DNA of 40,806 bases from positions 1 through 40,806 of the forward strand of contig JAILHW010000155.1 of assembly GCA_024695605.1 (NCBI GenBank), given 5' to 3'. The notes under the pieces were generated by a model. The model searched no databases. It was not told where the DNA came from and saw only the letters and a program-made list of their open reading frames with translations. A program made the position numbers and the translations under genes. The number at the start of each line of letters is the position of its first letter. The first letter of the stretch is position 1. This DNA is from Lachnospiraceae bacterium (GTDB lineage: Bacteria > Bacillota > Clostridia > Lachnospirales > Lachnospiraceae). Below are positions 22,467 to 32,336 of the stretch, in pieces.

Positions 22467-22984
22467 AGCAGTGGCTGGGACGCTTTTTTCAAATGAGTGA
22501 TGTACTGGATGAGCTGCTTTGCGGGATCCTGCTTTACGGACTGGTCTGCCAGGCGGGGCTGCTATTATTTCAGAAAGCGGCACTCTATCACAGCATCGGG
22601 CTTTGGATCGGGATCGTGCTTGCGGTTTTGGGAGCTTTTCACATCACCTGGACGCTGGATAAGATCCTGGATCTTGGAGCGGAGGATGCGGTCAAGAAAA
22701 GCAGATCCTATGCGGTTCTTCGATACGGCCTTGTATTGATCGTGCTGGGCATTCTGATGATCGTAAATCGGGCCAATCCCCTGACAGCCTTTCTGGGGCT
22801 GATGGGACTGAAGGCAGGAGCCTACATTCAGCCGACGATCCACAAGGCCGCGGTGAAAATGGGACTCAAGCAGGAAATACAAAAACCGCTTTTGACCCCC
22901 GAGGAGGTGGACGAGCTGATCGCTGCCGAAAAGGGGAAAAAGAAGGAACAGAAGCAAGAACAAGAAGTACAAGAAAACGAGTGA
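22463..22984 (+). CDS. atpI: AtpI-like membrane protein (ATP synthase I)
   Basis: 173 residues; four membrane segments in the first 125 residues and a charged Lys/Glu/Gln tail. Position and topology fit AtpI, an accessory factor that helps assemble the c-ring. Sequence similarity is weak by eye, so the call leans on context. The ATG at 22463 overlaps the stop of the preceding gene; the ORF-track start at 22259 is out of question because it overlaps that gene entirely. Followed by atpB after 11 nt. Confidence 0.75.
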   Translation: MKQWLGRFFQMSDVLDELLCGILLYGLVCQAGLLLFQKAALYHSIGLWIGIVLAVLGAFHITWTLDKILDLGAEDAVKKSRSYAVLRYGLVLIVLGILMIVNRANPLTAFLGLMGLKAGAYIQPTIHKAAVKMGLKQEIQKPLLTPEEVDELIAAEKGKKKEQKQEQEVQENE

Positions 22985-22995
22985 GGTAATAACGT

Positions 22996-23715
22996 ATGAA
23001 TCAGGGAGTTTTGCTGGCGGCAGATTCCGGTGTGGATTTTTTTATCCACAAGATTTTTTCTTATGAGCTGTTCGGGCAGGAGGTTTGGATCACCACCTCC
23101 CATGTCTGCATTCTCATCGTAATGCTGATCCTCATCATCTTTGCGCTGATCGCGAATGCGACCATGAAGAAGGCAAGTGATGTGCCCACGGGCTTTCAGA
23201 ATGTTGTCGAGCTGATCGTGGAGATGCTGGACAATATGCTAAAGACCAATATGGGCTCTCATGCGCACCAGTTTGCCAACTATATCGAGACGGTTTTCAT
23301 TTTCATTCTGCTTTCGAATATTTCAGGTCTTTTGGGACTGCGTCCGCCCACAGCGGATTACGGTGTGACCTTCCCGCTGGGCGTGATCACCTTTGTTCTG
23401 ATCTTTGTCAATAAGATCCGTTACCAGAAGGTCAGCGGCTTTTTGAAGGGACTTTGCGATCCCTGGCCCATCTGGGCACCCATCAATGTGATCGGTGATG
23501 TGGCTGTGCCCATCTCCCTGTCCCTGCGTTTGTTTGCAAATGTGTTGTCCGGGACCGTTATGATGGCGCTGGTTTACGGACTTTTGAAATGGGTGGCTCT
23601 GTTCTGGCCCGCAGCACTGCACGTTTACTTCGACCTGTTTTCGGGTGCGATCCAGACCTACGTGTTCTGTATGCTGACCATGACCTACATCTCGGATGCC
23701 ATCGGAGAAAAATAA
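22996..23715 (+). CDS. atpB: ATP synthase F0 subunit a
   Basis: 239 residues, multi-spanning membrane protein forming the ion half-channels against the c-ring. The essential arginine lies in ISLSLRLFANVLSG (near residue 178), and the C-terminal helix YVFCMLTMTYISDAIGE is typical. GTGAGG precedes the ATG. Part of the atp operon; a pair of hairpins separates it from atpE. Confidence 0.95.
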   Translation: MNQGVLLAADSGVDFFIHKIFSYELFGQEVWITTSHVCILIVMLILIIFALIANATMKKASDVPTGFQNVVELIVEMLDNMLKTNMGSHAHQFANYIETVFIFILLSNISGLLGLRPPTADYGVTFPLGVITFVLIFVNKIRYQKVSGFLKGLCDPWPIWAPINVIGDVAVPISLSLRLFANVLSGTVMMALVYGLLKWVALFWPAALHVYFDLFSGAIQTYVFCMLTMTYISDAIGEK

Positions 23716-23728
23716 ATCACGGAAACTT

Positions 23729-24054
<326 letters not shown>

Positions 24055-24094
24055 GAAGACAGCACATACACTTTAGGAAAAGGAGGCAAAAGGC

Positions 24095-24658
24095 TTGAAT
24101 ACAGCAGTAGATACGGCTATGATTCTGGCTTCCGCAGAGCAGACGACAAGACTGTTCGACCTGGATCTTCAGCTGCTGCATGATGCAGTGCTGATGATCG
24201 TGGCGATCTTTGTTCTGATGCTGATCATGGGTCGGTTCCTGTTCAATCCTGCAAGGCAGTTTCTGGCTGCCAGAAGCGAGCGGATCAAAAATGATCTGGA
24301 TACGGCATCCAAGGAAAAAGCAGATGCCCTTGCGCTGAAGGAAGATTATGAGACCAGGATCAGTGAGATCGACAAGCAGGCAGAGCAGATTTTGAGCGAT
24401 GCCAGAAAGCGTGCGCTTGCCAATGAGGCAGACATTCTGGCAAAGGCCCGTCAGGAAGCGGACCGCATTGTGGAAAATGCCGCTAAGGAAGCAGAGCTTG
24501 AGAAGCAGAAGGTTGCGGATCAGGTTAAGACAGAGATGATCAGCATCGCATCCATGATGGCGCAGAAGGTAGTTTCCGCCAACATTGATACGACGATCCA
24601 GAACAGCCTGATTGACGAGACCTTAAAGGAAATAGGTGAAGATACATGGCTAAGCTAG
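24095..24658 (+). CDS. atpF: ATP synthase F0 subunit b, TTG start
   Basis: 187 residues: one membrane segment (about 27-48) followed by a long helical stalk rich in Ala, Glu and Lys that links F0 to the delta subunit. The start is TTG at 24095, set by AAAGGAGG eight bases upstream; the first in-frame ATG is eight codons later and too far from that site. Overlaps atpH by 13 nt. Confidence 0.93.
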   Translation: MNTAVDTAMILASAEQTTRLFDLDLQLLHDAVLMIVAIFVLMLIMGRFLFNPARQFLAARSERIKNDLDTASKEKADALALKEDYETRISEIDKQAEQILSDARKRALANEADILAKARQEADRIVENAAKEAELEKQKVADQVKTEMISIASMMAQKVVSANIDTTIQNSLIDETLKEIGEDTWLS

Positions 24659-25197
24659 TTTCGAAAACATACGGCGAGGCATTATTTGAGCTGGCGATCG
24701 AGGAGAATAAGCTGGATGATTTTCTGCAGGAAGCGCAGCTTGTGCTGAAGCTGATCGATGAAAATCCCGATTTTTCCAAGCTGATGAACCATCCCCGCAT
24801 TGATATGGAGGAAAAGGTGAAGGTGGTGGAAAATGTCTTCGGCAGCAATCTTTCCAAAGAGATCACCGGACTTTTGCGGCTCATCGTGCAAAAGGACCGC
24901 TATGGTGAAGTGGAAGAGATCCTGGGCTGGTTCATCCGTCAGGTGAAGCAGGAAAAGGGGATCGGCGAAGCGTTTGTAACCAGTGCGGCGCCGCTTTCGG
25001 ATGCGCAGAAAAAGCAGATCGAGGCCAGACTTTTGGAAACCACCTCTTATCGCGAGATGGAGATGCATTTTGAAGTGGATGAGGCGCTGATCGGCGGTCT
25101 TCGGATCCGGATCAAGGACCGGGTTGTGGACAGCAGCATCCAGAGCCGTCTTGCCGATATGAAGAGTGAGCTTATGAAGATACAACTTGCGCAGTAG
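24646..25197 (+). CDS. atpH: ATP synthase F1 subunit delta
   Basis: 183 residues; peripheral-stalk subunit joining subunit b to the alpha3beta3 head. An N-terminal helical domain beginning VSKTYGEALFELAIE and the C-terminal DEALIGGLRIRIKDRVVDSS segment are the family hallmarks. It starts within the end of atpF, implying translational coupling. Confidence 0.94.
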   Translation: MAKLVSKTYGEALFELAIEENKLDDFLQEAQLVLKLIDENPDFSKLMNHPRIDMEEKVKVVENVFGSNLSKEITGLLRLIVQKDRYGEVEEILGWFIRQVKQEKGIGEAFVTSAAPLSDAQKKQIEARLLETTSYREMEMHFEVDEALIGGLRIRIKDRVVDSSIQSRLADMKSELMKIQLAQ

Positions 25198-25215
25198 TGC
25201 AGTCAGTAACGATAA

Positions 25216-26742
<1,527 letters not shown>

Positions 26743-26782
26743 CGATCGGCAAACAGAAATCATAAGGAACAGGTGAACGCAT

Positions 26783-27658
26783 ATGGCTTCCATGAGAAGT
26801 ATCAAGCGGCGCAGGGAATCCGTTCAGAGCACGCAGCAGATCACCAAGGCCATGAAGCTGGTATCCACGGTGAAGCTGCAGCGGGCCAAGGCAAGAGCGG
26901 AGCAGTCCAAATCCTATTTTCATAACATGTATGACACGGTCAGGGCGATTTTGGTCAGAGCGGGAAGCATCCAGCATCCCTATCTGAACATTCCCGAGGG
27001 CAGGAAAAAAGCGGTGATCATGATCACATCCAACCGCGGACTTGCCGGAGGCTACAACTCCAACGTGATCAAGCTTCTGACAAGAAGCACGGAGTTTACG
27101 CCGGAGAATACCGTTGTCTATGCCATCGGTAAAAAAGGAAAGGATTCCCTTAAGAAAGCCGGCTTTGAGATCGCAGGAGATTATTCCGATGTGATCGAGG
27201 AACCGATCTATGTAGATGCAATGACGATCGTAAAGGACGTACTTACGGACTTTGCCGAGGGTAAGATCGGAGAGATCTATCTGGCCTATACGGCATTTAA
27301 AAATACCGTATCCCATATCCCCACGGTGCTTCAGCTTTTACCGGTGGATCCGGAGGGAAGCGGTGTGGAAGAGGATGAAAACGGGAGACCGGCCGACAAG
27401 CTTCTGATGAATTTCGAAATGGATGATGAGGAAGCGATCAGTCTTTTGATCCCCAAGTATATGTCCTCCCTTGTTTTCGGTGGTATGGTAGAGGCCATTG
27501 CCAGTGAGAACGGAGCCCGCATGCAGGCAATGGATTCCGCAACCAGCAATGCCGAGGATATGATCAGTGCCCTTTCACTGCAGTATAACAGGGCACGTCA
27601 GAGCTCCATCACACAGGAGCTGACGGAGATCATCGCAGGTGCGGAAGCGATCAGCTGA
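26783..27658 (+). CDS. atpG: ATP synthase F1 subunit gamma
   Basis: 291 residues; the rotor shaft. It begins MASMRSIKRRRESVQSTQQI and ends with the conserved RARQSSITQELTEIIAGAEAI helix. AGGTGA precedes the ATG. A slightly acidic, Gly-rich insertion around residues 193-208 (GSGVEEDENGRP) is longer than in E. coli; no other oddity. Confidence 0.96.
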   Translation: MASMRSIKRRRESVQSTQQITKAMKLVSTVKLQRAKARAEQSKSYFHNMYDTVRAILVRAGSIQHPYLNIPEGRKKAVIMITSNRGLAGGYNSNVIKLLTRSTEFTPENTVVYAIGKKGKDSLKKAGFEIAGDYSDVIEEPIYVDAMTIVKDVLTDFAEGKIGEIYLAYTAFKNTVSHIPTVLQLLPVDPEGSGVEEDENGRPADKLLMNFEMDDEEAISLLIPKYMSSLVFGGMVEAIASENGARMQAMDSATSNAEDMISALSLQYNRARQSSITQELTEIIAGAEAIS

Positions 27659-27678
27659 TACAGAAAAAGTGTTCATAG

Positions 27679-29097
<1,419 letters not shown>

Positions 29098-29118
29098 GGA
29101 ATTCTACGGGAGAGCACT

Positions 29119-29526
29119 ATGGATAACGAAAAGGCATTTGCATTAAGGATCATTACGCCGGACCGCGTCTTTTATGAAGGCAACGTCGAGATGGTGGAGC
29201 TGAATACCACCGAGGGCGAGATCGGCGTATTAAAAAACCATATTCCCCTGACGGTGATCGTCAAGCCCGGAATCCTGACCATCACCGAGGAGGAGGGCAG
29301 TGTGGAGGAAGCGGCGCTGCATGAGGGCTTTGCCACCATCCTTCCGGACCAGATGACCATTATGGCAGAGATCATAGAATGGCCGGCAGAGATCGATCTG
29401 GAACGTGCCCAGGCGGCGAAGCAAAGGGCGCAGGAGCGGATCGAGAAAAACGATACGGAAACGGACATCGCCCGTGCCCAGACGGCATTGCAGAGGGCGG
29501 TCTGCAGAATAGAAGCTTCCAAGTAA
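29119..29526 (+). CDS. atpC: ATP synthase F1 subunit epsilon
   Basis: 135 residues; an N-terminal beta sandwich (about 1-88, with EGEIGVLKNHIPLTV) and a C-terminal helical hairpin (from about 92, AQAAKQRAQERIEK) that can inhibit ATP hydrolysis. Last gene of the atp operon; a terminator follows 17 nt after the stop. Confidence 0.95.
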   Translation: MDNEKAFALRIITPDRVFYEGNVEMVELNTTEGEIGVLKNHIPLTVIVKPGILTITEEEGSVEEAALHEGFATILPDQMTIMAEIIEWPAEIDLERAQAAKQRAQERIEKNDTETDIARAQTALQRAVCRIEASK

Positions 29527-29543
29527 AGCAGATAGTGTAAGAT

Positions 29544-29580
29544 GGCGCATTCGGACAGATTGGTTTCGGATGCGCCTTTT
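29544..29580 (+). terminator. atp operon terminator
   Basis: GGCGCATTCG pairs with CGGATGCGCC (10 bp, one G-T pair), followed by TTTT. The T-tract is short and the next start codon is only 12 nt away, so partial readthrough into the next gene is likely. Confidence 0.75.
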
Positions 29581-29591
29581 AGGATAGCAGG

Positions 29592-32129
29592 ATGAAAAAA
29601 CTGATCATCAAGACAATCTATGCCATATTGATCTTTGTGGCGGCCATTTTTGTGATCGACCATGTGATGAACAGGGAGAGCGTGGATATGACTGCGGATA
29701 TGCAGCCGGCCACCTTTCCCCTTGTTTATGTGATGCAGGGCCAGAACCGGATCAACTGTATGCGCGGTACGGTGGCGGAAATGGATCCGGCCTTTGTTTA
29801 TGAGGGTGTTACCCCGGTAGATGCAAAGCAGAGGGTCCTGTCTTTTGAGATCGACGCCTATGAAAATCACATATCGGCATTATCCTATGAGGTGCGAAAT
29901 ACCGGCGGCGACAGACTGGTGGAAAACGGAGAGATCACGGACTTTACAACAGACAACGGGCTTGTTTCCTTTTCCGTGACCCTCAAGGACCTGTTGCAGA
30001 TCGGACAGGAGTATATCTTTCGTCTGAAAGTCTCCGGCGGCAGCGTTTCCAACATTTATTACGATACCAGGATCTGCCTGTTGGAGCAGATCGAAAACGC
30101 CGATCAGGTCATTGCATTTGCCCTGGATTTTTCCGAGCGCACCTTTGACAAGGAGCGGGCCAGGGAGCTGACCACGTACCTGGAGTCCAATGAGGAGGGA
30201 GATAACACCACCTTTGCGAGGGTCAATATCCACTCCAGCTTTGCGCAGATCACCTGGGGCGGTTTGGAGGTCCGCAGGTTTGAAAGTCCCGCGATCTATC
30301 TGCAGCGGATCAATCCCTATGTGGCGGATGTGCGGCTTAAGTACAAGCTGGTGTTAAAGAACGGGCTTTATGAGGAGTCCTATCATGTTATAGAGGATTA
30401 CCAGCTGCGCTTCGGAAAGGAGCGTCTGTATCTGCTCGGGTTTGAGCGCAGCATGAACCAGATTTTTGAGCCGCACGGAGAGGTCTTTTCCAACAACAAG
30501 ATCTCCCTCGGGATCACGGATCCGGACAGCGTTCAGATCGTGGAGAGTGAAGACGGAAACGTATTCGCCTTTGTGAAGGAAAACTCGCTGTTTGCCTTCA
30601 ATACCAGCGATAACAAGACGACGCGCGTGTTCGGCTTTTATGATGAGGATCATTATTCGGAGCGGGATACCTATGACGGGAACGATATCCGCATCCTTTC
30701 CATCGATGAGACGGGCAATATCCGGTTTCTTGTCAGAGGCTACATGAACCGCGGGGAGCATGAGGGCAGTGTGGGGGTTGCCTGCTATTATTACAACAGC
30801 ATGATGAATACTGTAGAGGAAGAGGTTTATATCCCCTATGCGACCTCGGCGGAATATCTGAAGCTGGGGATGGGAAAGCTGGCCTATGCCAATTCCTCCA
30901 ATAAGCTCTTTATCCTCATCAGCGGCAGTCTGTACCGGATCGATCTGACGGACAAGTCCTATGAGGTGATCCAGGAGGGCCTGAATTTCGGGACCTATGA
31001 GGTCAGCGAGGACAAGCATCTGGTGGCCTTTTGCGAGACCTCCGAGGACGGAAAACAGACAGCCTTAAAGCTTTTGAATCTGGCAACGGGAAAGAGCAGC
31101 CGGATCGAAGGCCCTGAGGGCGGACAGATCAGGCCCCTTGGCTTTGTGGGAGAGGACCTGGTTTACGGAACTGTGAAAAAGAGCGATATGATCACGGACG
31201 AGCTGGGCGGCAATGTGCTTCTGATCTCTACCGTCATCATCCAGGATGAGCACGGCACGGTGCTCAAGACCTATGAAAAGCCTGGGATTTATGTGACGGA
31301 TGCTACGGTGACGCCTTCCCAGATCACGCTGGAGCGCGTGGTGAAAAATGCGGACGGCCAGATCGTAAAGGATGCGGATGATTACATCATGAATGATGTG
31401 GTAAAGGCGCAGACCCAAAACTCCATCGAGGTCGTGGCGACCCAGAATATGGAAAAGATCGTACAGATCGCCATCCGGTCCTCCCTGTCTGCCAGCAAGA
31501 TGAAGGTATTAACGCCCAAGCATGTGCTGTATGAGGGACAAAGACAGCTGTTTCTGGAAAACAGAGAGGTCAGAAGGAAGGCCTATTATATCTACAATGT
31601 AGAGGGACTTCGTTCCATGCAGACGGATGCCGGGGAAGCGATCCGGGAGGCAGAAGAGCTGGGTGGACGCGTTTTGGACGATAAGGGCAAATGCATCTGG
31701 GAGAAATCCTCAAGAAGCCGCGTGCACCAGATCGATACTATTCGGGAAACGGCTCCCGCTGCGGGAAGCAGCATTGCGGGCTGTCTGGATGTGATGCTGA
31801 GCCATTACGGCGCCAATGTGAGCAGCCAGACCCTCATTGAAAGAAGAGAGAGCATCAGGGAGATCCTTTCCAAGAATCTTCCGGAGCATGAAGTGCTCAA
31901 TCTGAAGGGGTGCTCTTTGGAAAGTGCTTTGTATTTTATAGGCAGGGATATGCCTGTGATGGCCCTTTTAAATGACGGCAGCGGGGTTTTGATCGTGGGC
32001 TACAATGAGCAGAATACCATCCTCTATAATCCCATCACCGGAAAGATCAGTAAGATGGGAATTAACGATTCCACGGAGTTTTTTGCAGCTAACGGAAACG
32101 AATTCATTACCTGTGTTGCGCATGACTAA
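29592..32129 (+). CDS. Membrane-anchored extracytoplasmic protein with degenerate C39-like domain
   Basis: 845 residues. One N-terminal membrane anchor (about 5-24) precedes a large extracytoplasmic region with beta-propeller-like repeats (about 310-540). The last 130 residues resemble the papain-like peptidase C39 fold: SSIAGCLDVMLSHYG aligns with the cysteine motif CGPASLAMVLxYYG, and SGVLIVGYNEQNTILYNP with HYVVVTGYDxxYVxxNDP. By this alignment the catalytic Cys is Ser and the catalytic His is Ser/Gly, so the domain is probably inactive and may bind peptides. There is no ribosome binding site better than GCAGG before the ATG. Its start lies 12 nt after the atp terminator, so it depends on readthrough or a promoter inside atpC. 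Function unknown. Confidence 0.75.
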   Translation: MKKLIIKTIYAILIFVAAIFVIDHVMNRESVDMTADMQPATFPLVYVMQGQNRINCMRGTVAEMDPAFVYEGVTPVDAKQRVLSFEIDAYENHISALSYEVRNTGGDRLVENGEITDFTTDNGLVSFSVTLKDLLQIGQEYIFRLKVSGGSVSNIYYDTRICLLEQIENADQVIAFALDFSERTFDKERARELTTYLESNEEGDNTTFARVNIHSSFAQITWGGLEVRRFESPAIYLQRINPYVADVRLKYKLVLKNGLYEESYHVIEDYQLRFGKERLYLLGFERSMNQIFEPHGEVFSNNKISLGITDPDSVQIVESEDGNVFAFVKENSLFAFNTSDNKTTRVFGFYDEDHYSERDTYDGNDIRILSIDETGNIRFLVRGYMNRGEHEGSVGVACYYYNSMMNTVEEEVYIPYATSAEYLKLGMGKLAYANSSNKLFILISGSLYRIDLTDKSYEVIQEGLNFGTYEVSEDKHLVAFCETSEDGKQTALKLLNLATGKSSRIEGPEGGQIRPLGFVGEDLVYGTVKKSDMITDELGGNVLLISTVIIQDEHGTVLKTYEKPGIYVTDATVTPSQITLERVVKNADGQIVKDADDYIMNDVVKAQTQNSIEVVATQNMEKIVQIAIRSSLSASKMKVLTPKHVLYEGQRQLFLENREVRRKAYYIYNVEGLRSMQTDAGEAIREAEELGGRVLDDKGKCIWEKSSRSRVHQIDTIRETAPAAGSSIAGCLDVMLSHYGANVSSQTLIERRESIREILSKNLPEHEVLNLKGCSLESALYFIGRDMPVMALLNDGSGVLIVGYNEQNTILYNPITGKISKMGINDSTEFFAANGNEFITCVAHD

Positions 32130-32165
32130 CTAAATAATTGCTTAAAGCTAACAAAAATGTTGCGA

Positions 32166-32195
32166 TTGACTAACCGTAAGGTCTTTTGCTATACT
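32166..32195 (+). promoter_or_regulatory. Promoter of the InlB/BspA surface protein
   Basis: TTGACT (32166-32171) and TATACT (32190-32195), 18 nt apart. Transcription would begin at about 32202, inside the 5' arm of the terminator hairpin that follows. Confidence 0.6.
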
Positions 32196-32198
32196 TCC

Positions 32199-32232
32199 AC
32201 ACACCGAAAGCTCTTTCGGTGTGTTTTTTTCT
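32199..32232 (+). terminator. Terminator immediately after the -10 box
   Basis: ACACACCGAAAG (32199-32210) pairs with CTTTCGGTGTGT (32213-32224), then seven T. It ends transcription from the 845-residue gene; the same DNA is the first transcribed sequence of the next gene. Confidence 0.88.
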
Positions 32233-32336
32233 TTTCATTCCCGCAAACAGCATCCATGTTTCGTTGCTTAAACAGACGGGTGCAGTCTGCCCATTTCCCT
32301 GACAAGACAAACAGAAACAAACAGAAAGGGAAAAAT

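Noticed and set aside
32157-32336. N-terminal extension of the InlB/BspA protein
   Set aside because: It covers a promoter and a strong terminator; a typical signal peptide begins at 32337.
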